Part shown: piece by piece, positions 34,608 through 42,148 of the stretch
How the letters are laid out: each line of letters begins with the position of its first letter
How positions within the stretch are numbered: position 1 is the stretch's first letter
From: Sulfurimonas sp.
GTDB taxonomy: Bacteria > Campylobacterota > Campylobacteria > Campylobacterales > Sulfurimonadaceae
Reading direction: 5' to 3'
NCBI GenBank assembly: GCA_027068455.1
Contig: JAMOSN010000057.1
Location: 1-42,533 of the forward strand
Length of the DNA stretch: 42,533 nt
Translations under genes and position numbers: made by a program
Notes under the pieces: generated by a model
The model's database searches: none
Seen by the model: only the letters and a program-made list of their open reading frames with translations
What the model was told of the DNA's origin: nothing

Positions 34608-34663
34608 CACTCTCTTAACACTTTTAGGGTATATTAACTAAAATATTTCTAAAGAGAGAGTAG

Positions 34664-35323
34664 ATGTTTATACGGCTGTTTATCTTTTTATTTTTGTCTG
34701 TTATTGTGGTTTTGCAAGCTTCTTCATACTCTCAAACTATGAAAGAGAAAAAAATCTATCCTATGGGGCAAAAAATTCACCAAAAAAAATGTCCCCATCT
34801 TGAGATTTCCCAGTACGCAAGTTACGATTCCCTTTTACAAGCTGTTGAAGAACAACATATATGTGGTAATCTCAATACAAAATATTCAGAAGCACTTAGT
34901 TTGTACTTATGGGATAAAACACGCAACCATACAAAACATTATGAAAAGCTTACTGTAGATAAAAAGGAAAAATGTCCTGTATGTGGTATGTTTTTATATA
35001 AATATCCTCAATGGATCTCTCGCATATATTATGATGATAAATCTTTTTCATTTGATGGAATAAAAGATATGATGAAGTTCTATTTTGACAACAAAGAGGG
35101 TGTTAGAGAACTTTTAGTTCAGGATTATTACACAGGAAAAACTATTGATGCAAAACAAGCTTATTTTGTTATAGGCAGTGATGTTTATGGACCTATGGGT
35201 AATGAACTGATAGCATTTGATACACTTAAAAGCGCAAAACACTTTTTACTTGACCATCGGGGTAAAAAGGTTATAGAGTTTTCTGAAATAACTCCTGAGT
35301 TGGTATATAAGCTTGATGAATAG
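34664..35323 (+). CDS. NosL-like copper-site protein with extra N-terminal domain
   Basis: A periplasmic protein of 219 residues. A signal peptide (about 1-20) ends in LQA-SS with no lipobox cysteine, so it is probably soluble, unlike the usual NosL lipoprotein. Residues 27-90 form an extra region with KKCPHLEI and HICGNLNTKYSEALSLYLW, which faintly recalls a cytochrome c fold without a haem site. The NosL domain follows: KCPVCGMFLYKYPQW (CPVCGM at 104-109), SFDGIKDMMKFY and VIGSDVYGPMGNELIAF. NosL binds Cu(I) and serves nitrous oxide reductase maturation; no nosZ lies in the window. It heads the operon of small protein, ABC permease, ATPase and CPFC membrane protein. Confidence 0.86.
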   Translation: MFIRLFIFLFLSVIVVLQASSYSQTMKEKKIYPMGQKIHQKKCPHLEISQYASYDSLLQAVEEQHICGNLNTKYSEALSLYLWDKTRNHTKHYEKLTVDKKEKCPVCGMFLYKYPQWISRIYYDDKSFSFDGIKDMMKFYFDNKEGVRELLVQDYYTGKTIDAKQAYFVIGSDVYGPMGNELIAFDTLKSAKHFLLDHRGKKVIEFSEITPELVYKLDE

Positions 35324-35603
35324 AAAAAGTTTATATCTCATCAATGGATTTTTTCTTCTTTTTAGTATAGTTCTTTTGGAAATAGCCTATTTGTCTTTGC
35401 AAATGGGTGTATCATCAGATCAAAAAGAGATCAAAAGAAGATTTGCACAAGAACTTCATTTTCCAGATTTGGCATTGTCTCAATCAACTCCCTATATTCG
35501 TAACAGAACCATGAATGTAGAGTTTGAAAAATACCCTTTTATGCAACAGTTTGTCGATACAGATACACAAAGTTTTGCATTCAACATAAAGAATCAGCAA
35601 TGA
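35316..35603 (+). CDS. Small membrane-anchored protein of the NosL-ABC operon
   Basis: A 95-residue protein with one N-terminal transmembrane helix (about 7-28) and a periplasm-facing soluble tail of about 65 residues. No cysteine and no recognised family. I take the ATG at 35316 (a TTG at 35313 is also in frame). It overlaps the stop of the NosL-like gene and its own stop overlaps the permease start (ATGA), so it is fully embedded in the operon. Confidence 0.75.
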   Translation: MNRKSLYLINGFFLLFSIVLLEIAYLSLQMGVSSDQKEIKRRFAQELHFPDLALSQSTPYIRNRTMNVEFEKYPFMQQFVDTDTQSFAFNIKNQQ

Positions 35604-36772
35604 AAAGATTTAATTTTTACCTTTTAGAATATGCAGTGAGTTATATCTTTCGATATAAAAGTAAAAACTTGTTTGTTTTTACTATTTTAACATCTCTTAT
35701 CTTTATACTTGGATCAGTTTTTTTCCTAGCTGAAAGTATTAAAAATGAGCTTCATTTTAGTGTTGATGGTGTAGGTGATATTATAGTTCAAAATACAAAA
35801 GCTGGTATGCATACAACATTAGATGATACTGTAGTAGAGAAGATTTTAGATATGCAAGGTGTTTCTAATGTAGAGTCAAGAGTATGGGGATATTATAATT
35901 TTAGCCAGAACAATATCCATTTTTTACTTTTGGGTGTTGATGAATTTGAGGTACATAACAATCCTCTCATTGATAAGGTTTTGGAAAATGTAGAACTCAA
36001 TGACAGTTCTATGATAGTATCATCTGGGATTAAAAAGCTTCTGGAAAAAAGCTATTATGATAAGTATTTTAATTTTATATTGGAAGATGGATCAACCGTG
36101 CAAGTTCAGATTATTGCACTTTTAAATGAGATAATAGATTTTGAAGCTAATGATATGATCATTATGAAAAAAGAGCTGGCTCAAAAAATCTTTGGTTTTG
36201 AAAACACCATGGTGAGCGATCTTATTATTAAAGTTGGCAACCCAAAAGAGATACCAATGGTTGCTTATAAAATTCAAGAAAAATTTCCAAACACGCAGGT
36301 TCTTACAAAAGAGGATATTGTTGCATCTTACGAACATGTTTTTAATTATAAAAGTGGTATATTTTTAACACTTTTTATCGTGGGTTTTCTTACATTTTTT
36401 ATGATTGTTTATGATAAAGCAAGTGGGTTAAGCAGTGAAGAGAAGAAAGAGATAGGTATTTTAAAAGCATTGGGATGGAGGATTGATGATATTTTACAAG
36501 CAAAATTGTATGAAGGATTTTTACTCTCTATGGGTGCTTATCTTTTAGGAATAGGGATAGCATTGGCATATGTGTATCTTCTGGGAGCTCCTTTCTTAAG
36601 AGAGTTGTTTATAGCTCCAAATGCTCTGACACAGGATTTTAGATTCTCTTTTACTCTTGATTATGAAACACTCTTTTTACTTTTTTTATTAAGTGTACCT
36701 ATTTATATAGCCGCAACAATAGTTCCATCATGGAGAGTAGCTACACAAGATGCAGATGAGGTGATGCGATGA
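35600..36772 (+). CDS. MacB/FtsX-type ABC transporter permease
   Basis: A 390-residue permease with four membrane helices in the FtsX layout: one near the N terminus (about 24-45), a large periplasmic domain (about 50-250), and three C-terminal helices (about 254-275, 308-332, 360-382). EEKKEIGILKALGWRIDDI is the conserved cytoplasmic loop of this family. Such proteins (LolC/E, MacB type) do not transport through a pore but use ATP to drive a periplasmic conformational cycle. Starts and ends with ATGA overlaps. Confidence 0.9.
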   Translation: MKRFNFYLLEYAVSYIFRYKSKNLFVFTILTSLIFILGSVFFLAESIKNELHFSVDGVGDIIVQNTKAGMHTTLDDTVVEKILDMQGVSNVESRVWGYYNFSQNNIHFLLLGVDEFEVHNNPLIDKVLENVELNDSSMIVSSGIKKLLEKSYYDKYFNFILEDGSTVQVQIIALLNEIIDFEANDMIIMKKELAQKIFGFENTMVSDLIIKVGNPKEIPMVAYKIQEKFPNTQVLTKEDIVASYEHVFNYKSGIFLTLFIVGFLTFFMIVYDKASGLSSEEKKEIGILKALGWRIDDILQAKLYEGFLLSMGAYLLGIGIALAYVYLLGAPFLRELFIAPNALTQDFRFSFTLDYETLFLLFLLSVPIYIAATIVPSWRVATQDADEVMR

Positions 36773-37425
36773 TTAAACTACTGAATGTATCTAAAAGATA
36801 TGATGATATAATCGCATTGAAGGATGTTACACTTCAATTTAATGAGGGAGAACTTATTGTGCTTCACGGAGTTAGTGGAAGTGGAAAAAGTTCTATTTTA
36901 AGTTTAATTGCAGCTATATCCAAACCTACAAATGGTGAAGTAGTTGTAGATGGTGATACCATCTCTATGTTGCCTGATCATTTTGCTAGTGTTTATCGAA
37001 GAGATAATATAGGGTTTATTTTTCAAAGATACAATCTTATCCCATCCCTTAATGTGAGTGAAAATATCATCATTCCACTTATTCCTCTTAATCTTACACA
37101 AGATGAGATGATGCAAAAACTTGAATATGTTATGAAAACTTTTAACATTGAACATAAAAGAGATGTTATGGTCAAAAAACTTTCAGGTGGCGAACAACAG
37201 CGTGTTGCAATTGCAAGAGCCAATGTAAATAATCCAAAAATTATTTTAGCAGATGAGCCAACGGCAAACTTAGATAAAAAACTCTCTTTGGAATTTATAG
37301 AGGTTATCAAAGAATTAAAATCTCAAAACAGAACTATTGTTATTGCAACACATGATCCTCTTTTTTTTGATCTAGAGTGTGTGGATAGATTTGTCAAACT
37401 TGAAAATGGAATTGTTGTGTCATGA
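36769..37425 (+). CDS. LolD/MacB-type ABC transporter ATP-binding protein
   Basis: A 218-residue ATPase that pairs with the preceding permease. Walker A GVSGSGKSS (34-42), signature LSGGEQQR (138-145), Walker B IILADEPTANLD (about 154-165) and the switch His in ATHDP are all intact. FQRYNLIPSLNVSENI is typical of the LolD/MacB/FtsE-like group. ATGA overlaps at both ends show translational coupling. Confidence 0.95.
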   Translation: MIKLLNVSKRYDDIIALKDVTLQFNEGELIVLHGVSGSGKSSILSLIAAISKPTNGEVVVDGDTISMLPDHFASVYRRDNIGFIFQRYNLIPSLNVSENIIIPLIPLNLTQDEMMQKLEYVMKTFNIEHKRDVMVKKLSGGEQQRVAIARANVNNPKIILADEPTANLDKKLSLEFIEVIKELKSQNRTIVIATHDPLFFDLECVDRFVKLENGIVVS

Positions 37426-38381
37426 TATTGACTCCTGAAATAGTGACTATAGAGATCATTAACGCAATTTTTGTTGTTTTTGCTACAATCACATTTGTGA
37501 TCTCTCTTCGAATTGTTTTACTATGGGAGAATGACTCATACAGCCCCTTGCAATACAAACTCCAACTGCAAAGTTATTTGGCTGCAACTATCATAAAATT
37601 TATACTTTATATTAAAATTCTTCTTTTTATTTTTTTTGTTTATACACTTGATAATATAGCTACTCTTTTGCCTGGAGCTATGTGTGGTGCTGGTGTTGTT
37701 AATGCGACTGTGTATGGAACCCCTTTGTTGTTTTTAAAGATTATCAACTTATACCTTTTTGCCTATTGGATTGTTTTGCATAATCAGGATATGCATACAA
37801 AACATCAAAAATATATTCGATTAAAATTTATACTTTTTATTGTGGTTTATTTTCTTTTTATGAGTGAGATAGTTCTTGAGACATTGATGTTTTATAATAT
37901 AGATATATTAAAAGTGGTAGATTGTTGTGGCTCTATATTTAAAACAACTGATGGTTCCTATCTGTCTTCTATATTGAGTATTTCAGATGCTATTATGTTG
38001 AAGCTATTTTATGCCCTTTATGGATTAATGATAGTGGTTTTCTTTTTTAAAAATCGTTATATATTTTCAATATTGAATCTTTTGTTTGTTATTGTAGCAC
38101 TTATCTCTTTAATAACATTCTTTGGAACATATATATATGAGCTGCCAACACACCATTGTCCATTTTGCTTGTTACAACGTGATTATAACTATATTGGCTA
38201 TCTTCTATATATTCTTCTCTTTTTAGGTACATTTAACGGGCTTGTATTAGGTTTTATTGATTTTGATATCAACACGCAAGTAAAAAAATATAAGTTTGCA
38301 CTCTTTTTTAATGGGATATATATAGTGATTGTAAGTTATTATGTTATGAGTTATTTTTTGAAAAACGGAGTATGGTTGTAA
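37422..38381 (+). CDS. Polytopic membrane protein with DsbB-like CPFC motif
   Basis: A 319-residue protein with about eight hydrophobic segments. Cysteines are few and arranged in motifs: Cys88 in GAMCGAG, the pair Cys168-Cys169 in VVDCCGS, and HHCPFCLLQRDYNYIG (Cys246, Cys249) at the start of a transmembrane helix. The CPFCxLQR pattern resembles the CxxC-x-x-QR of DsbB, which passes electrons from periplasmic thiols to quinone, but the rest is not a DsbB. I infer a thiol-redox or metal-handling membrane protein. It ends the NosL-ABC operon, which is closed by a strong hairpin over its stop codon. Confidence 0.82.
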   Translation: MILTPEIVTIEIINAIFVVFATITFVISLRIVLLWENDSYSPLQYKLQLQSYLAATIIKFILYIKILLFIFFVYTLDNIATLLPGAMCGAGVVNATVYGTPLLFLKIINLYLFAYWIVLHNQDMHTKHQKYIRLKFILFIVVYFLFMSEIVLETLMFYNIDILKVVDCCGSIFKTTDGSYLSSILSISDAIMLKLFYALYGLMIVVFFFKNRYIFSILNLLFVIVALISLITFFGTYIYELPTHHCPFCLLQRDYNYIGYLLYILLFLGTFNGLVLGFIDFDINTQVKKYKFALFFNGIYIVIVSYYVMSYFLKNGVWL

Positions 38382-38409
38382 ATAATTAGTGAGTAATCAC
38401 TAATTATTT
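38380..38409. terminator. Bidirectional hairpin covering both stop codons
   Basis: A perfect 13-bp stem with a GTAA loop: AAATAATTAGTGA (38380-38392) and its exact complement (38397-38409). It starts within the stop codon of the CPFC membrane protein and ends over the stop of the convergent lipoprotein gene (38404-38406). A bidirectional terminator is the natural reading, although the stem is AT-rich. Confidence 0.6.
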
Positions 38410-39300
38410 GTTCATCTCCTGTAATCTGTCTATTTTTTCATAGATAGGATATGGGAGGATGGTGTTGTTTGCTTCATCTTTGTTAAGCTCAGAGATTCTT
38501 CTATGTAGTTTATCAAAGTACATCTCCTGTTCCTCTTTATCAAGAGCACGGAAGTTAAAAACATCTTGTGCAAGTGTTTGTGTATAGAGTGCAAACTCAT
38601 TTGTTTTTTTAGAAACATCCTCTATCATCTCGTGGTTGTCTGGCTCTTTTTTAATTCTAAGACGAGAGGATTCATAAAGGTTTTGTGCTTGTTCATAATG
38701 TTTTTTAACAAGTTCATCAAGATCTTCATCTTCAAGTTTTTCTAAAATAAGTTTTGCTTTATTAATATTTCTAAAAACAACTGCATCACCATAGAGATCT
38801 TTTGCTTCTGCCATCACCTCTTTTTTGTCTTCAAGAGCTTCTGATGTTTTTCCTTCATCAATTGTTTTGATAAGGTCATTGTAATCATCTAAAAAATCTT
38901 CGTATCTGTCTGGATAGATCTCTTTTGTATTTTGAATTTTCATGCGTCTGTTAATATCTGCTACATCAGCAAGATACTTTTTGACAAGTTTTTTCGTTTC
39001 ATATCCGTGTTTCAATGCTTTTTTTGCTGCTAAATAAGCAGCAAGTTTTTCATCCTTTTGTTCTGCTTCCATAGCCTCTTCATAATAATCTTTAGCATTT
39101 TCAATACTAACTGGTGCATAAAATAGAAGTTCATCTTCATTCATAGCTTGATGAAGTTGGTTACTAAATTCTTTTATCTCAGAAGTGTCAAATTTATTAA
39201 GCTCTTTTTTTTGTGCAGGTGTTAGTTCTGCTGATGGTGTACAGCCACTTAATAATCCGAGTACCACAAAAGTTGATAGAGAGAGTTTTATAATTTTCAT
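38404..39300 (-). CDS. Helical lipoprotein of unknown function
   Basis: The 298-residue product has a lipoprotein signal (GLLSGC, Cys20) and an otherwise highly charged, all-helical body. Segments such as AKDYYEEAMEAEQKDEKLAA and HYEQAQNLYESSRLRIKKE resemble each other loosely, as in a helical-repeat (TPR-like) protein. No family recognised. AAAGGA precedes the ATG and a TATAAT on this strand is at 39349-39354. Confidence 0.82.
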   Translation of the reverse strand: MKIIKLSLSTFVVLGLLSGCTPSAELTPAQKKELNKFDTSEIKEFSNQLHQAMNEDELLFYAPVSIENAKDYYEEAMEAEQKDEKLAAYLAAKKALKHGYETKKLVKKYLADVADINRRMKIQNTKEIYPDRYEDFLDDYNDLIKTIDEGKTSEALEDKKEVMAEAKDLYGDAVVFRNINKAKLILEKLEDEDLDELVKKHYEQAQNLYESSRLRIKKEPDNHEMIEDVSKKTNEFALYTQTLAQDVFNFRALDKEEQEMYFDKLHRRISELNKDEANNTILPYPIYEKIDRLQEMNK

Positions 39301-39348
39301 TTATATCCTTTAAATTATTTTTCGTTATATTTTGCCATACTAAAGCTT

Positions 39349-39354
39349 ATTATA
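39349..39354 (-). promoter_or_regulatory. Putative -10 box of the lipoprotein gene
   Basis: Perfect TATAAT on the minus strand, about 49 bases before the ATG at 39300 and just after the J-domain gene stop. Promoter role inferred. Confidence 0.4.
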
Positions 39355-39357
39355 AAA

Positions 39358-39648
39358 TTATCTTCCTGAAAATTTATCTTTCCACCATTGTTCAGGAGAA
39401 TATGTAGCTTTTTTTATGCTTTCTTCATCAAAAGGATACTCAAAATTGTTACAGTATTGCATAATGGTTTCATAGGCATCGTTAATCTGCATACTCATTT
39501 GAGTTGCTTTCTTTGGATCCTCTTTATGTTTGTCAGGATGCCATTTTTTCATAAGATTTTTGTAGTTATTTTTAATCTCTTTAAGAGAGGATTTTTCACG
39601 AAGACCAAGGAGTGATTTGGCCTTCATAAGTTTTGAGAAGTTATCCAA
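39358..39648 (-). CDS. Small J-domain (DnaJ-like) protein
   Basis: A co-chaperone of 96 residues made almost entirely of a J domain: AKSLLGLREKSSLKEIKNNY, the invariant HPD (37-39) in KKWHPDKH, and a helix IV region INDAYETIMQY. It has no zinc or Gly/Phe domains, so it is a type III J protein that would stimulate a DnaK ATPase. The start is uncertain: the TTG at 39648 lies 5 bases after the ftsZ stop, and an ATG at 39627 is also possible; neither has a ribosome-binding site. It is likely cotranscribed with ftsZ. Confidence 0.85.
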   Translation of the reverse strand: MDNFSKLMKAKSLLGLREKSSLKEIKNNYKNLMKKWHPDKHKEDPKKATQMSMQINDAYETIMQYCNNFEYPFDEESIKKATYSPEQWWKDKFSGR

Positions 39649-39653
39649 GGTTT

Positions 39654-40775
39654 TTAATCTTGTTGCTGTCTCATATATGTAGGAAGATCAAGTGTGTCTC
39701 CATCTAGGTCTCCACCGACAACAAGACGAGGGCGAACTTTGGCACGAGGAGCTGGTTGTGCAACAGGTGTTTCTGGTACAAAGTCTTCATTGTTAGTAAG
39801 CTCTTTTTCAAAACCAGTTGCAACAATAGTTATTTTTACATAATCAAGTGGCAGTGATTCATCTGTAGTTGTTCCCCAAATAACAGAAGCTTCATCATGA
39901 GCACTCTCTTCAACAACAAGCATAGCTTCACTCATCTCCATAAACGGGAAATCAGGGTGGATATTAAAGTGTACAAGAACACCCATTGCACCATTGATAG
40001 ACATATTGTCAAGTAAAGGTGATTCAATTGCTGCTTTGATAGCTTCATAAGCAGCATTTTCACCTTCATACTCACCAACACCCATAAGAGCCATTCCTTT
40101 ATGACTCATAACAGTACGTAAATCAGCAAAGTCAAGGTTGATATCATTTTCACCATTGGAAAGGATGATACCTGCTGTACCACTTACAGCTTGAGCTAAA
40201 ACACTATCAACAATTTTAAAACTATCTTTAAGGCCCAGTTTTCTGTCAATGATAGATGTTAGTTTGTCGTTTGGTATAACAACAATAGAATCACTCTCTT
40301 TTTTCAGCTCTTCTAAACCGCTTTCAGCAAGTTTAAGACGTTTCTTCCCCTCAAAACGGAAAGGTTTTGTAACAACTGAAATTGTTAGTGCTCCAACTTC
40401 CTTGGCAATTTGTGCAACAACAGGAGCAGCTCCTGTTCCCGTACCTCCACCAAGACCTGCTGAAATGAAAACAATATCAGCACCCTCTAAAGCGCTACGG
40501 ATATCATCATAGTTTTCAAGGGCAGAGTCCTTTCCAACATTTGGTTGCATCCCCGCACCTAAACCTTTTGTTAGTTTTGCACCTATTTGGATTTTTGTTG
40601 CAGCACTTTGCTCATTAAGTACTTGTGCATCAGTATTAATCATAATCATCTCAATACCTGTAACTTCTTCGCGTAGCATATGACCTATCATATTACCACC
40701 GCCGCCACCGACGCCAACTGCTATTATTCTTGCACCTGTTGGATTATGTGCTTCTTCAACTACAAATGGTTCCAT
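39654..40775 (-). CDS. ftsZ: Cell division protein FtsZ
   Basis: Tubulin-like GTPase forming the division ring. The 373 residues contain IIAVGVGGGGGNMI (17-30), the tubulin signature GGGTGTGAAP (109-118) and the T7 loop region NLDFADLRTVM. A short linker with prolines precedes the C-terminal peptide LPTYMRQQ, which binds FtsA and other partners. AAAGGAG precedes the ATG, 13 bases after ftsA. Confidence 0.98.
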   Translation of the reverse strand: MEPFVVEEAHNPTGARIIAVGVGGGGGNMIGHMLREEVTGIEMIMINTDAQVLNEQSAATKIQIGAKLTKGLGAGMQPNVGKDSALENYDDIRSALEGADIVFISAGLGGGTGTGAAPVVAQIAKEVGALTISVVTKPFRFEGKKRLKLAESGLEELKKESDSIVVIPNDKLTSIIDRKLGLKDSFKIVDSVLAQAVSGTAGIILSNGENDINLDFADLRTVMSHKGMALMGVGEYEGENAAYEAIKAAIESPLLDNMSINGAMGVLVHFNIHPDFPFMEMSEAMLVVEESAHDEASVIWGTTTDESLPLDYVKITIVATGFEKELTNNEDFVPETPVAQPAPRAKVRPRLVVGGDLDGDTLDLPTYMRQQQD

Positions 40776-40788
40776 TTATCTCACTCCT

Positions 40789-42147
40789 TTAAAATAACTG
40801 TGTTGCCCAGTTCCAAAATTTACCAAGCCCGCTTGCTTCGTCACTTTTTTTCTCTTTTTTCTCTTCTAGTGATACCATTTTAGCTTGTTCCTCTTCTAAA
40901 GATGGTGGTGCTATTGGTATCTCTGTTTCAGACTTTAAGTCAACTTTTGTATGCTTTGTTGGTTCTTCATTGCTGTGTCGTACACGTTTATTAACATCTA
41001 TTTCATATGGTGTATATGGTTGTGCCGCATACATTACAAGACCAATGGCACTTGAGTACTCTGGATCTCTTAATGAGTCAAAAAGACCATTCATCTCAAC
41101 AGGTTTTGCAAGTCTTACTGGTAAAGAGCCAAAAGTTGCTATGGCTAAATCTCTAATGCCTTCCATTTTTGAAAAACCACCTGTGATGACAATTCCTGCA
41201 CCTATTTGGTCCTTTAAACCACTTTTTTCGATGAACTGTGCAAGAATCATCAGTGTTTCTTCCACTCTTGCAAAGATAACATTATGTACAACTTCAAGTG
41301 AAACTTCATGTGTAGTTGTCTCATCACCAATGACAGGCAGTTCTATCAGGTCATTACTTGGAGTTAGCAGTGAACCATATTCAAGTTTTACTTTATCTGC
41401 AACATTGAGCGGGGTATGAAGTGCCATTGAGAGGTCACTTGTGACATGATTAGACCCAACTCCTAAAAACTCATTATATCGGATAGAATTTCCAGAATGG
41501 ATAGCGATGTTTGAAGTATTACCACCCATATCAATAACAGCAGCACCAAGTTCACGTTCATCTTCATTAAGTGTTGCAATTGCTGAAGCATAAGAGTTTA
41601 AAACAACATTTTCCACTTCCACACCAGCTCCACGAACAGCCTTTTTAAGGTTGTTGAGATTTGATTTTTGTGTTGTAATGATATGAGTTTCTACTTCAAG
41701 TCTTGATGCGTTCATCCCTAAAGGATCTTCTATATAATCTTGCTCATCTACTTTAAAATTAAAAGGAAGTGCATGAAGTACTTCATATTCATTAGGGATA
41801 TTGGCATTATATAAAGAGGTGCGCATAACACGTTCAATCTCTGCAAAAGAGATCTCTTTTGTCTGAATGTTAACAATCCCGTTAGAGTTTAAACTTTTTG
41901 TATATGCTCCAGAGATAGAAACTATAGCACTTGTTACTTCAGAACCAGCAACTCTTTTTGCATCTTCTACAGCAGTTTTAATGCTTCTTGATGCAAGTTC
42001 AATATTGGTAATACTGCCTTTTTTAAGTCCTTGTGCTCTTGTTGTTCCAGCACCTGTAATAGAGATAGAATTGTCATTAGCTATTTCAGCAATGATTGCA
42101 CAAATTTTTGTTGAACCTATATCTATGGCTAAAACAGTTCTACTCAA
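40789..42147 (-). CDS. ftsA: Cell division protein FtsA
   Basis: Actin-like protein that tethers FtsZ to the membrane. The 452 residues show the phosphate-1 motif LAIDIGSTKICAII, the 1C (SHS2) domain, VIDMGGNTSNIAIHSG and GIVITGGFSKMEGI. The C terminus has a linker rich in Glu and Lys and ends with GKFWNWATQLF, an amphipathic membrane-targeting helix. The start codon is TTG at 42147 with AAGGA upstream. It follows the PpiD-like gene by 1 base. Confidence 0.97.
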   Translation of the reverse strand: MSRTVLAIDIGSTKICAIIAEIANDNSISITGAGTTRAQGLKKGSITNIELASRSIKTAVEDAKRVAGSEVTSAIVSISGAYTKSLNSNGIVNIQTKEISFAEIERVMRTSLYNANIPNEYEVLHALPFNFKVDEQDYIEDPLGMNASRLEVETHIITTQKSNLNNLKKAVRGAGVEVENVVLNSYASAIATLNEDERELGAAVIDMGGNTSNIAIHSGNSIRYNEFLGVGSNHVTSDLSMALHTPLNVADKVKLEYGSLLTPSNDLIELPVIGDETTTHEVSLEVVHNVIFARVEETLMILAQFIEKSGLKDQIGAGIVITGGFSKMEGIRDLAIATFGSLPVRLAKPVEMNGLFDSLRDPEYSSAIGLVMYAAQPYTPYEIDVNKRVRHSNEEPTKHTKVDLKSETEIPIAPPSLEEEQAKMVSLEEKKEKKSDEASGLGKFWNWATQLF

Positions 42148-42148
42148 T

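Larger units (their letters stand above)
3537..38279. repeat. Dispersed ACACGCAA word, 22 exact copies
   Basis: Exact ACACGCAA on the + strand starts at 3537, 4293, 4418, 9148, 14163, 15263, 30465, 33437, 33632, 33705, 34919 and 38272. Its complement TTGCGTGT starts at 7891, 8013, 8758, 11312, 11810, 14450, 16018, 19707, 21015 and 33745. In the ACACGCAA orientation the preceding base is A in 19 of 22 and the following base is C or G in 21 of 22, giving AACACGCAA(C/G). All copies are in coding sequence and 19 of 22 are in the sense strand. None lies between 21023 and 30464 or after 38280. See the matching finding. Confidence 0.8.

Noticed and set aside
34609-34661. CTCTCTT ... AAGAGAG inverted repeat before the NosL-like gene
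   Set aside because: Only 7 bp with a loop of about 35 bases; too weak to call a structure, though the right arm includes the ribosome-binding region.
3537-38279. Chi or KOPS (polar replication-linked motif) as the meaning of ACACGCAA
   Set aside because: Orientation follows gene sense and flips within 40 bases at 33705 and 33745, which a replication-polar motif should not do; not fully excluded without the whole genome.
40970-41419. 149-codon + strand ORF opposite ftsA
   Set aside because: Shadow of a highly conserved gene; Ser/Pro/Thr-rich with no domain.
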